A DNA stretch of 34,176 nucleotides, from contig UQWA01000031.1 in the NCBI GenBank assembly GCA_900544685.1, forward strand, positions 1 to 34,176, given 5' to 3'. Position 1 is the first letter of the stretch. Each line of letters starts with the position of its first letter. Shown here piece after piece: positions 16,114 through 22,869 of this stretch. The notes beneath the pieces are model-generated. The model made no database searches. It was not told the origin of the DNA and worked only from the letters and a program-made list of their open reading frames with translations. Source of the stretch: an uncultured Lachnospiraceae bacterium. Its GTDB lineage: Bacteria > Bacillota > Clostridia > Lachnospirales > Lachnospiraceae. The translations under genes were made by a program, and so were the position numbers.

Positions 16114-17457
16114 ATGAATCAGATTTTTATGAAAGAAAAAAAGATTTTGCCACTGGTTTTATCCATGTCACTTCCAATGGTCTTATCCATGCTGGTAAAT
16201 TCACTTTATAACATTATCGACAGCTACTTTGTTGCTAAAATCAGCGAAAATGCCATGACTGCCCTTTCTCTGGTTTATCCTCTGCAAATTCTGATCAATG
16301 CCGTAGCCGTCGGCCTTGGCATCGGGTTGAACACCGCTGCATCCTTCTATCTGGGGGCTCAGGACCATGAAAAAGCCAATGACTCCGCTTCTGTCGGCAT
16401 GATCCTGAGCGTCATCCATGGATTGGTTCTGACACTGATATGCGTCCTGATTGTTCCGCACTTTTTACAATTATTTACACAGGATGAAACTGTTATTTCC
16501 TATGCACTGACTTATTCTTATATTGTATTCGGATTTACCACTCCGATTACTGTCAGCATTGCTTTTGAAAAGGTCTTTCAGGCTGAAGGACAGATGATGA
16601 TTACCATGACCACTATGCTTTGCGGATGTATTACCAATATTATTCTGGATCCAATCTTCATCTTTGGTATCGGCCCGGTACCCCAAATGGGAATTGCCGG
16701 AGCTGCCTGGGCAACGGGCATCGGGCAGATCGTCCCTATGATGCTTTATTTTATTATTTATCTCAAAAAACCATTCCCCCTTCGCCTGCGTATACGAAAA
16801 GGCATGTTTGATCCACAGCTTTGCGGCCGGATCTATGGTGTCGGTATTCCGGCCGCCCTGAATATGGCGCTGCCGTCTCTGATGATTACTGCATTGAATG
16901 GTATTCTGGTATCCTTTTCATCAGTCTATGTTCTGGTTCTGGGAATCTACTACAAATTGCAGACATTCATCTATCTGACTGCGAATGGTATTGTCCAGGG
17001 TATCCGCCCAATCGCCGGTTATAATTATGGTGCAGGAGAATATAAACGAGTACGAAGTGTATTCAAAACTGCTCTTGTGCTGACCGCCGGAGTCATGCTG
17101 GCAGGTACTATAATCTGTATAATTTGTGCCTCCTGGCTAATGGGTCTGTTTACTTCTAACCCGGAAACAATCTCTGCCGGATGCACTGCACTGCGGATTA
17201 TCAGCCTGGGATTTATGGTTTCTTCTGTTTCTGTTACTGCAAGCGGTCTTCTGGAAGGTCTTGGACAGGGTACTCTGTCACTGATTATCTCTTTTATGAG
17301 ATATCTTCTGGTGATTGTTCCTGTGGCTTTTCTGTTAAGCCATTTGATCGGTGCTACAGGCGTCTGGCATGCTTTCTGGATTGCCGAGGCAGTATCTGCA
17401 TTTACATCCTGGATGGTTTATAAGAAAAAAATTGTACATGGATTATTATTGAATTAG
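16114..17457 (+). CDS. MATE-family multidrug/cation exporter
   Basis: 447 residues with about twelve membrane segments in two related halves, beginning LPLVLSMSLPMVLSMLVNSLYNIIDSYFVA, the usual MATE opening; the second-half counterpart is GVGIPAALNMALPSLM. Family members expel drugs or metabolites in exchange for sodium or protons across the cytoplasmic membrane. The ATG at 16114 has AAAGGAG seven bases upstream. It is a single-gene unit: its own promoter and structured leader lie upstream and a strong terminator follows directly after the stop. Substrate not deducible. Confidence 0.95.
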   Translation: MNQIFMKEKKILPLVLSMSLPMVLSMLVNSLYNIIDSYFVAKISENAMTALSLVYPLQILINAVAVGLGIGLNTAASFYLGAQDHEKANDSASVGMILSVIHGLVLTLICVLIVPHFLQLFTQDETVISYALTYSYIVFGFTTPITVSIAFEKVFQAEGQMMITMTTMLCGCITNIILDPIFIFGIGPVPQMGIAGAAWATGIGQIVPMMLYFIIYLKKPFPLRLRIRKGMFDPQLCGRIYGVGIPAALNMALPSLMITALNGILVSFSSVYVLVLGIYYKLQTFIYLTANGIVQGIRPIAGYNYGAGEYKRVRSVFKTALVLTAGVMLAGTIICIICASWLMGLFTSNPETISAGCTALRIISLGFMVSSVSVTASGLLEGLGQGTLSLIISFMRYLLVIVPVAFLLSHLIGATGVWHAFWIAEAVSAFTSWMVYKKKIVHGLLLN

Positions 17458-17461
17458 CTAC

Positions 17462-17513
17462 AAAAAAATGCATATCAGCTCCGCTGTGCGGATACACTGA
17501 TATGCATTTTTTT
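17462..17513 (+). terminator. Bidirectional terminator between MATE and L,D-transpeptidase genes
   Basis: A 17-base arm (17462-17478) is complementary to 17497-17513, giving A and T tracts on both sides, with an inner hairpin TCCG-CTGTG-CGGA (17480-17492). It works in both directions for the convergent genes and overlaps the last codon of the minus-strand gene. Confidence 0.93.
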
Positions 17514-18540
17514 AATATACTACTACTCTGGTTCCAACCGGACAATTATTATAAATATACATCAAATCTGACATATTCATTCGAACACATCCATTGGAAA
17601 TTGCCTGACCAATTCTTTTATCCGGTTTATGGTGGAACGCACATCCACTCGGATTACTGGTATTTCCATCTCCGGATGAGAAATAGATCCATGGTCCGCC
17701 ATAATCCCATTTGGTTCCTTTTGCCAGAATCTTTCTGATACCACTGGCAGTTCTCGTTTTCCATTTTCCGATGCAGCAAGGGAATGTCTTCTGCAGCTTC
17801 CAGTTTTCTCTGCTTCCCTTATAAATATATACCTTCAGAGTTCTTTCTGATACCCAGATCAACCAGTCTGTTTCACTTCCATAGCCCTTGGAATTCACAA
17901 ATTCCTGCTTTACAGCCTTTGTATAATCCTTCTTACTGGATACATCAAGACCTGTATAAGTCAGATAACTTCTCTTAATATAAACGCGGTCTCCATTCTG
18001 AAGGTATCCGTTGACCTTATTTCCACTCTTGGCCGTAACTGCGAGCTTCGTACCTTTTTTTAATGTAATCTTTTCTTTTGTAGTCTGATTCAGCAGTGTC
18101 ACTTTTCTCTTGGTTTTTACTGTGTATCTTGGTCTCCGTATACTTAATACACTTTCTGATAATTCTTTTGCAGTAAATTCTACTTTATTAGAAGCTTTGC
18201 TGTATACTTTCTTACCATTTTTCTTCACAAAAGCCTTTAACATATAACGATATTTTTTTCCTGCTTCAAGTCCACGTACCGTGCATCTATTACTGCTTTT
18301 GGATATTGTCTTTACTTCTTTAAACTTTCCAGTTGTATTGTCATACTGATAAAGTGTGTAACCGGAAATATTACTGCTCTTGTTCCATCGCAAAACTACA
18401 CTTTTATTGCCTCTGGACTCCACTCTTAAATATTTTGGTGCTGAAACACTGGAACTTGCCGATACAGTGCCACCAAGAAGCAGAATCATAATAATACCCA
18501 TTAACAGCATCGATAAATAATATTTTTTCCCTCTTCTCAT
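17512..18540 (-). CDS. Exported L,D-transpeptidase (YkuD) with fibronectin type III domain
   Basis: 342 residues. Signal peptide/anchor 8-28, a fibronectin type III-like domain about 33-125 (LRWNKSSNISGYTLYQYD), an SH3-like basic segment about 130-195, and a C-terminal YkuD domain (about 225-342). The catalytic motif is HHKPD (303-307) then ISNGCVRM with the nucleophile C318. These enzymes cross-link peptidoglycan stems 3-3 or attach proteins outside the membrane. The many Lys and Arg residues suit wall binding. ATG 18540 has GGAGG seven bases upstream and TATAAT with TGT before it at 18570-18578. The stop lies within the shared terminator. Confidence 0.93.
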   Translation of the reverse strand: MRRGKKYYLSMLLMGIIMILLLGGTVSASSSVSAPKYLRVESRGNKSVVLRWNKSSNISGYTLYQYDNTTGKFKEVKTISKSSNRCTVRGLEAGKKYRYMLKAFVKKNGKKVYSKASNKVEFTAKELSESVLSIRRPRYTVKTKRKVTLLNQTTKEKITLKKGTKLAVTAKSGNKVNGYLQNGDRVYIKRSYLTYTGLDVSSKKDYTKAVKQEFVNSKGYGSETDWLIWVSERTLKVYIYKGSRENWKLQKTFPCCIGKWKTRTASGIRKILAKGTKWDYGGPWIYFSSGDGNTSNPSGCAFHHKPDKRIGQAISNGCVRMNMSDLMYIYNNCPVGTRVVVY

Positions 18541-18569
18541 TTTTATCCTCCATTTCCATTATCGGTGTC

Positions 18570-18578
18570 ATTATAACA
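18570..18578 (-). promoter_or_regulatory. Extended -10 promoter of the L,D-transpeptidase gene
   Basis: Minus-strand TATAAT (18575-18570) preceded by TGT, 30 bases upstream of the start codon; -35 candidate ATAACA matches four of six positions at 17 bases. Confidence 0.5.
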
Positions 18579-18715
18579 CAAAAATATGGGAATGTTATGA
18601 GAATTTTCCATAGGATTTCTTATATTTTTCTTAGGATTTCTCTGCATCATCACTTTTACACTCAGGCGATTTCCTATAATCCCATTATCTTTAACATGAT
18701 TCGGACAGATTGGTA

Positions 18716-18744
18716 TTGACATTTTCAGCATCTTCTTTTAAGAT
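18716..18744 (+). promoter_or_regulatory. Promoter of the fluoride riboswitch-antiporter transcript
   Basis: TTGACA (18716-18721), 17-base spacer, TAAGAT (18739-18744). The predicted start of transcription, near 18751, coincides with the first base of the aptamer. Confidence 0.8.
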
Positions 18745-18750
18745 TAAAGT

Positions 18751-18847
18751 CTGTGGGGAATGAGGTTCTCCCCTGGGAAACCTAAACTGCTGACTTAAGC
18801 TGATGACTTCTACGATTACACAATCGCAGAATCACCAGCTTTTTTTG
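18751..18847 (+). promoter_or_regulatory. Fluoride riboswitch (crcB RNA) with overlapping terminator
   Basis: The motif GGGGAATGAGGTTCTCCCC, then AAACTGCTGACTTAAGCTGATGACTTCTAC (18784-18813), matches the fluoride aptamer: P1 is GGGGA/TCCCC, the P1 loop GAGGTT can pair with GACTTC of the 3' strand as the pseudoknot, and the end reads GCTGATGRCTYCTAC as in known examples. The 3' part of the aptamer is reused in a terminator stem (about 18798-18840) followed by seven T, so fluoride binding should prevent termination and turn on the downstream antiporter. A roughly ten-base insert, TGGGAAACCT, lies between P1 and the AAAC segment; I take it as a variable loop. Confidence 0.87.
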
Positions 18848-18912
18848 TGCGTAAAAGGCAGAAAATGACTTCTGCGAAATATTTCATTTGCACAACATGA
18901 AAGGAGATTGTT

Positions 18913-20109
18913 ATGTTAACTTCACTGTCACTTATTTTCCTGGTAGGGCTCGCCATGGGCGCCATCTGCCAAAAGATGAAACTGCCGCGTATCATCGGTA
19001 TGCTGGTTACTGGCATCATCCTAGGGCCTTATGTCCTGGACTTTCTTGATTCCTCCATCTTGTCCATCTCTGCTGACCTGAGAAAAATGGCACTTATCAT
19101 CATCCTGATCAAAGCCGGTTTATCTCTGGATTTAAATGATCTGAAAAAAGTAGGCCGCCCTGCTGTCATGATGTCATTCGTTCCGGCATCCTGCGAAATC
19201 CTGGCATATACTGTTTTTGCGCCACTGCTCCTTGATGTGACCAGAACAGAAGGCGCCCTTATGGGGGCTGTTCTTTCCGCAGTTTCACCCGCAGTGGTTG
19301 TTCCACGCATGGTTCAACTAATGGAGAAAAAATATGGCACAGAAAAGGCCATTCCCCAAATGATCCTGGCAGGTGCATCTTGTGACGATATCTTCGTCAT
19401 TGTACTCTTTACCACATTCCTTGGAATTGCACAGGGTGGACACGCCAATATTATGGACTTTGTCAATATTCCCATGTCCATTATACTTGGTGTCCTGTTG
19501 GGCGCCATAACCGGATATCTGCTGTATTTGTTCTTTGAGACCTCCTACGCACGAAAACATTATGTGCGAAACAGCATGAAAGTCATCATTGTCCTTGGTG
19601 TATCTTTTCTGCTGATCGCAATTGAAGGATGGATGGAGAGCAAGATCTCTATATCTGGTCTGCTTGCCGTTACTAGCATGGCTGTAGTTCTGAAAATGAA
19701 AAGTACCACTTTTGTGTCTAAACGCCTTTCTGAAAAATTTGGGAAACTCTGGCTGGCCGCCGAAGTCATTCTATTTGTTCTGGTGGGTGCCGCTGTAGAT
19801 ATCCGTTACACCCTGAATGCAGGAATTACCGCTGTTGCCCTGATCTTCCTGGCACTGGCAATTCGTTCCTGCGGAGTTCTCCTCTGCACTATCGGCACTA
19901 GCCTGACAGGAAAAGAACGTCTCTTTTGTGTTATTGCATACCTGCCCAAAGCCACTGTTCAGGCAGCTATTGGTTCCGTTCCACTTGCAGCCGGACTGTC
20001 CTGCGGAAAAATTATCCTGTCTGTAGCAGTTATGGGAATCGTGATTACCGCACCCCTGGGTGCCTTTGGTATGGATATGACCTACCAAAGACTTTTAACA
20101 AAAGAATAA
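18913..20109 (+). CDS. Fluoride-induced cation:proton antiporter (CPA/KefB-type)
   Basis: 398 residues with about twelve to thirteen membrane segments in the CPA antiporter fold; LPRIIGMLVTGIILGPYVL opens it and ASCDDIFVIVLF (D158, D159) is the ion-binding double aspartate of electrogenic antiporters. No cytoplasmic RCK domain follows, so it is the membrane domain only. It sits behind a fluoride riboswitch, which places it in the fluoride stress response; fluoride riboswitches elsewhere control Fluc, CLC-F and also Na+/H+ antiporter-type genes. It may expel cations or restore pH when HF enters the cell. ATG 18913 has AAGGAGA seven bases upstream. Single-gene unit; no crcB gene in the window. 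Confidence 0.9.
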   Translation: MLTSLSLIFLVGLAMGAICQKMKLPRIIGMLVTGIILGPYVLDFLDSSILSISADLRKMALIIILIKAGLSLDLNDLKKVGRPAVMMSFVPASCEILAYTVFAPLLLDVTRTEGALMGAVLSAVSPAVVVPRMVQLMEKKYGTEKAIPQMILAGASCDDIFVIVLFTTFLGIAQGGHANIMDFVNIPMSIILGVLLGAITGYLLYLFFETSYARKHYVRNSMKVIIVLGVSFLLIAIEGWMESKISISGLLAVTSMAVVLKMKSTTFVSKRLSEKFGKLWLAAEVILFVLVGAAVDIRYTLNAGITAVALIFLALAIRSCGVLLCTIGTSLTGKERLFCVIAYLPKATVQAAIGSVPLAAGLSCGKIILSVAVMGIVITAPLGAFGMDMTYQRLLTKE

Positions 20110-20123
20110 TTTTCAGAAAATAC

Positions 20124-20152
20124 TTGCATTTTCCACGCATCAATGTTATGAT
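20124..20152 (+). promoter_or_regulatory. Promoter of tRNA-Pro
   Basis: TTGCAT (20124-20129), 17-base spacer, TATGAT (20147-20152) preceded by TGT. It lies 23 bases upstream of the tRNA 5' end. Confidence 0.75.
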
Positions 20153-20174
20153 ATTAAAGCTAGTTCAAAGACAT

Positions 20175-20248
20175 CGATGCGTGGCTCAGCTTGGTAGAGC
20201 GCTGCGTTCGGGACGCAGAGGTCGCAAGTTCAAATCTTGTCGCATCGA
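20175..20248 (+). tRNA. tRNA-Pro, anticodon CGG
   Basis: All arms are present: acceptor CGATGCG/CGCATCG, D stem GCTC/GAGC with loop AGCTTGGTA, anticodon stem CTGCG/CGCAG with loop TTCGGGA (anticodon CGG, reads CCG), variable AGGTC, T stem GCAAG/CTTGT with loop TTCAAAT, discriminator A. C1-G72 and A73 are the usual proline identity. CCA is not encoded. An integrase remnant 183 bases downstream suggests this tRNA was used as an integration site. Confidence 0.97.
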
Positions 20249-20255
20249 CTTGATG

Positions 20256-20290
20256 GACATTGGAAAGGTTTTCTTTTCAATGTCTTTTTT
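20256..20290 (+). terminator. Terminator of tRNA-Pro
   Basis: GACATTG (20256-20262) pairs with CAATGTC (20278-20284), extended by AAAG/CTTT across a G-T pair, followed by six T. Confidence 0.85.
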
Positions 20291-20405
20291 GTTCCTCAAA
20301 AAGCCCGTAAAATCAAGGTTTTTCAGAGTTATACTTCTTTTGTTATGATTCTCTCAACCACATTTCCCGGACTGCTGACCATCTGGTTTTTTCATATTTT
20401 TGAAG

Positions 20406-20429
20406 CGTTCCCAAAAACGTTCCCAAAAA
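20406..20429. repeat. Tandem 12-base direct repeat beside the integrase tail
   Basis: CGTTCCCAAAAA occurs twice head to tail (20406-20417, 20418-20429), ending two bases before the recombinase stop codon. Directly repeated short sites between an integrase gene and a tRNA are typical of recombinase arm-binding sites; that role is inference. Confidence 0.55.
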
Positions 20430-20430
20430 T

Positions 20431-21690
20431 TCAGGCGAATAAATCCGCTGTAGCCATTGATATTTCACTCAGATCGTTTTCACTGGTATTCAGTCTCTGC
20501 TTATTAAAGTGCGAATAGATATTTAACGTTGTCTGAGTATCTGTATGCCCCAGCCAATATTGTAACTTCTTTGGATTCCATCCTTTATCTATCAGCATTG
20601 ACGCACAGCTATGACGGAGCTTATGTAATGTAATCTCCGGTCTGCCATCCACCATATAATATACATTCAATAATAACTGCATAAACCGTTCTTCATACTC
20701 CAATGGATAGTATCCCTTGGATGCTAATATTCTGTATGCATACCGACAATCTGTAATATCCAGCAAACATGGTACTCCATAATGACTTTCGTACATACTG
20801 ACTCTACTCAATAAATCAGCCATTTTTAATTTTCCTTTATCGTCATACATCAACATCATATTGGCTACGGTATTATCTGCCCCGGCTATGTTATTCGTCG
20901 CTGATAATTTTTCGTCCAAATATGTATCAATTTTTTTGAAAATTTTCTCCGTTCGTTTTCTATAACATTCCCAAATTTTTTCATCTGTTATATCTTTTAA
21001 CCGATCTGTCTTTAAGTTCCCAACAATCGCCGATTGTGATGTCAGTCGGTGTTCTACACGCATCAATTCTTCTGTAACAAGTGCTTCACCTTTATTTTGC
21101 ATTTCTTTTTTCTTATTATAAATTGCCAACTCTACTGTACTTCTAGTGCAGCGTAATGACTCCGCAACAAAGCATCCCTCAATATCCTTTGCAGATATTT
21201 CGTGTTTTATTTTTCCGGTTTTGACGTCTACGGCAGCCACTAAAGAAAGAATACGATTATATGCACAAAATTTTTCATTTAGTGGAAAAGTTGTGTTAAT
21301 GTCCATTTTGGTAATTTTTAAATTATTGTCATGACAAAGCGCTATTCCACAGACTTCATATAATTTCATTGTTGCACCGTCAACTTCACTTCGTACTGCT
21401 TCAATAGACATTGGTTCCAGATTAGGTTCATTGCACGCTGCTTTTATTGTCATATTCACATATGACTGATGGTTCTTGTTATTTACGCCAAATACAATTG
21501 TTACTTTTCCAAATGTGATTACTGCCTTATTTTGATTCACTTTAACTTCATACTTATCGGACACGCTTAATAATGCATTCGTAACTTCATGCGGATAAGG
21601 CAGATTGATCCATCCACCTATTTTTAGTGTGTCAATTCCAATCTGACCAATTATTTTCTTCATCATAATTTCTTTCGTCCCATCCGACAT
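20431..21690 (-). CDS. Chimeric mobile-element protein: replication-initiator-like body with tyrosine recombinase tail
   Basis: 419 residues. Residues about 10-345 resemble plasmid/phage rolling-circle initiators of the gene II/X type (ITKMDINTTFPL near 128, then the VELAIYNKKKEM and RVEHRLTS signatures near 190-220). From residue 352 (20637 downward) the sequence becomes the last 68 residues of a tyrosine integrase: HKLRH (356-360), LGHTDTQTTLNIY with the nucleophile Y392, and NKQRLNTSENDLSEIS, typical of Firmicute integrative elements. The N-terminal recombinase domains and the box I arginine are missing, so strand exchange is not expected. The join is in frame and open throughout. AAGGTGA ten bases upstream supports ATG 21690. 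The gene sits beside tRNA-Pro and looks like a deletion fusion of rep and int genes. Confidence 0.65.
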   Translation of the reverse strand: MSDGTKEIMMKKIIGQIGIDTLKIGGWINLPYPHEVTNALLSVSDKYEVKVNQNKAVITFGKVTIVFGVNNKNHQSYVNMTIKAACNEPNLEPMSIEAVRSEVDGATMKLYEVCGIALCHDNNLKITKMDINTTFPLNEKFCAYNRILSLVAAVDVKTGKIKHEISAKDIEGCFVAESLRCTRSTVELAIYNKKKEMQNKGEALVTEELMRVEHRLTSQSAIVGNLKTDRLKDITDEKIWECYRKRTEKIFKKIDTYLDEKLSATNNIAGADNTVANMMLMYDDKGKLKMADLLSRVSMYESHYGVPCLLDITDCRYAYRILASKGYYPLEYEERFMQLLLNVYYMVDGRPEITLHKLRHSCASMLIDKGWNPKKLQYWLGHTDTQTTLNIYSHFNKQRLNTSENDLSEISMATADLFA

Positions 21691-21705
21691 ATCTATGTAA
21701 TCACC

Positions 21706-21764
21706 TTACCGTACTCATTCCATTCGGTTTATATCTATACGGTACAGAATGTTCTTTACCGTAC
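21706..21764. repeat. Three copies of an ACCGTAC motif upstream of the rep-int gene
   Basis: TTACCGTAC at 21706-21714 and again 50 bases away at 21756-21764, and the reverse-oriented TACGGTAC at 21738-21745. Copies two and three form an inverted repeat. The first touches the ribosome binding site of the rep-int gene; the third contains the -35 of the plus-strand promoter. They could be initiator-binding iterons or operators. Confidence 0.6.
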
Positions 21765-21784
21765 AAAACTGTCTGTGATATAAT
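21755..21784 (+). promoter_or_regulatory. Candidate promoter of the ORF remnant at 21893
   Basis: TTTACC (21755-21760), 18-base spacer, perfect TATAAT (21779-21784), preceded by TGA. It overlaps the third ACCGTAC repeat. Confidence 0.5.
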
Positions 21785-21892
21785 CAATACGTCGTTCCTT
21801 TCATTTTATAGATTGTTGTTTCTGACGTTAATATGTTAGATTCAAAACACAACAGATAAAATTGAGCATAAACGGAACCTCAAATATAGAAT

Positions 21893-22502
21893 ATGGTACT
21901 TAATCACTGGAAAAATGAACTATTCAGAATATTCCAAAAAAATTCAATATTTACGAACTCTAAAAACTGCCGAAGCTACGAAAGAATCAAATCATTTAAT
22001 AAAAAAATGAATTCCTATATCTCACAGGAATTTGTGAGAAGACTTCATCTTACAGCATTGGCCTGCGATATTATATACGAAGCCTGTCAGTGGAATGTAC
22101 GTTGCCCTTCATGTGGTGAATCAAAACTTCTGTATGGACATGGAAGACTGCCGCTTCTTGACAACAGCATTTCCTGTCCAATACAGTAACAGTCGATCTG
22201 AAATGTGGTATAAATTTCTGTCAAAATATTTAAAAGAATGGCATCGTGTTTCTCTTGTACATAAACGAGGCTCTGTTAAAAACATTAGTACTGTGACAGG
22301 GTTAAGCCGGAAAACAGTGCAACAATGGACAGATATCTTTTTTAAAAGTATTCATTGGGTTTGTTCCATCGCCAATAACGATTTCACTTTTGATGATTTT
22401 TTATCCAGATTAATACCGGAAGATATTGAAACCCTTTTATGGATCTTATATTTATACAGCTATGGTATCTATGATCGTTTACTTTTATCAGGAACCTCAT
22501 GA
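21893..22502 (+). pseudogene. Frame-disrupted zinc-ribbon/HTH-like mobile-element protein
   Basis: Two overlapping plus-strand frames look like one broken gene. The first (21893-22189, 98 residues) ends with a CPSCGESKLLYGHGR zinc-ribbon half-site; the second (22095-22502 in another frame) continues with a helix-turn-helix-like segment, VKNISTVTGLSRKTVQQW. Neither has a clear ribosome binding site, and neither half alone looks complete. Zinc ribbon plus HTH is common in small transposase-associated proteins, but I do not recognise the family. A frameshift between about 22100 and 22189 would join them. It lies between the rep-int chimera and the toxin-antitoxin locus, in the decayed island. 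Confidence 0.35.
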
Positions 22503-22552
22503 ATAAACTAGGGAGTCAAAAAATTTTTAATTAGAAAAATCCGAGACGCATA

Positions 22553-22581
22553 TTGAAATCAAAAAATGCATATGCTATAAT
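22553..22581 (+). promoter_or_regulatory. Promoter of the antisense (antitoxin) RNA
   Basis: TTGAAA (22553-22558), 17-base spacer, perfect TATAAT (22576-22581) with TGC before it. This is among the best promoters in the window, and no protein-coding gene follows it: transcription from about 22588 reaches a terminator after about 70 bases. Confidence 0.85.
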
Positions 22582-22584
22582 GCC

Positions 22585-22661
22585 AGTAGGCGAAATGAAG
22601 AAATGTGTTCATAAGCAACGCAGCAAAAGACCCCGGAGGTGCAAGCTCCGGGGTCTTTTTT
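22585..22661 (+). ncRNA. Type I antitoxin RNA (antisense to the toxin mRNA)
   Basis: A short RNA of about 75 bases between a strong promoter and a strong terminator. Its 5' half repeats three blocks found, in the same order and orientation, in the strand opposite the toxin gene: AGTAGGCGA (22585-22593; copy at 22737-22745), AAATGAAGAAA (22593-22603; copy at 22771-22781) and CATAAGCAACGCAGC (22610-22624; copy CATAAACAACGCACC at 22789-22803). The RNA can therefore pair with the toxin mRNA at three sites, the last covering the start codon and the region up to the Shine-Dalgarno sequence. This is the logic of the Fst/RNA II par locus of Enterococcus plasmids; direct repeats there play the same part. 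If the start of transcription is at 22588 the first block is slightly shortened. Confidence 0.75.
22625..22661. terminator. Bidirectional terminator shared by toxin mRNA and antitoxin RNA
   Basis: A 14-base perfect stem (22625-22638 with 22646-22659, loop GTGCAAG) begins with AAAA and ends with TTTT, so both strands give a hairpin followed by U residues. Toxin mRNA (minus) and antisense RNA (plus) converge on it. Confidence 0.93.
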
Positions 22662-22720
22662 ATCCGTCTTGGCGAGGTGGATCAGTCCTCAGGCTGACTA
22701 CCAGCTGCTATTTTCCATCC
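22640..22720 (-). repeat. Diverged copy A of a segment repeated at 23307-23384
   Basis: About 80 bases covering the terminator arm, the downstream TATCCGTYTTGGCGA stretch, GGATCAGTCCTCAGGCT and TCCATCCA are shared with 23307-23384. In the minus-strand frame of the RelB-like gene this copy still reads GWKIAAGSQPED and stop (22682-22720), against GWEIVAGNEPED in the intact gene; the toxin gene uses a different frame of the same DNA for its last codons. Confidence 0.8.
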
Positions 22721-22791
22721 AGCCATTTGCAAATGTAGTAGGCGATTACACTTGCCATAATGGAAAGCATAAATGAAGAAAGTATATCCAT
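22708..22791 (-). CDS. Small membrane toxin, Fst/holin-like type I family (27 residues)
   Basis: ATG 22791 to TAG 22708 encodes 27 residues: a short start (MDILSS), one hydrophobic segment (FMLSIMASVIAYYIC) and a charged end KWLDGK. This is the shape of Fst/TxpA-type toxins, one membrane span followed by a charged cytoplasmic tail; AYYICKWLDGK-like endings recur in Firmicute peptides of this kind. The ribosome binding site AAGGGGGTG is about ten bases upstream and can be sequestered by CACCCCT in the leader (near 22823-22829), as in known type I toxin mRNAs. Expected action: membrane depolarisation when unrepressed. It is too short for ordinary ORF calling, and the paired antisense RNA supports it. 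Confidence 0.78.
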   Translation of the reverse strand: MDILSSFMLSIMASVIAYYICKWLDGK

Positions 22792-22839
22792 AAACAACGC
22801 ACCCCCTTTCTGCTCCTGTCTAGGGGTGGTAGCTTTGCC

Positions 22840-22869
22840 ATTATATCATATTGGAAAAGTACAATGCAA
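22840..22869 (-). promoter_or_regulatory. Promoter of the toxin mRNA
   Basis: On the minus strand TTGCAT (22869-22864), 18-base spacer, perfect TATAAT (22845-22840) preceded by TGA. The start of transcription would be near 22833, giving a leader of about 42 bases. Confidence 0.75.

Noticed and set aside
18543..18731. 62-residue minus-strand frame upstream of the L,D-transpeptidase
   Set aside because: Covers the promoter region, has no ribosome binding site and its composition is not protein-like.
21893..22502. Programmed frameshift joining the two frames, as in insertion-sequence transposases
   Set aside because: No slippery heptamer with a downstream stem is evident in the overlap, and the product matches no transposase I know; decay is the simpler reading.
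22504..22661. Antisense RNA region as a simple attenuator or leader of a downstream plus-strand gene
   Set aside because: No plus-strand gene follows the terminator; complementarity to the toxin gene explains the RNA better.
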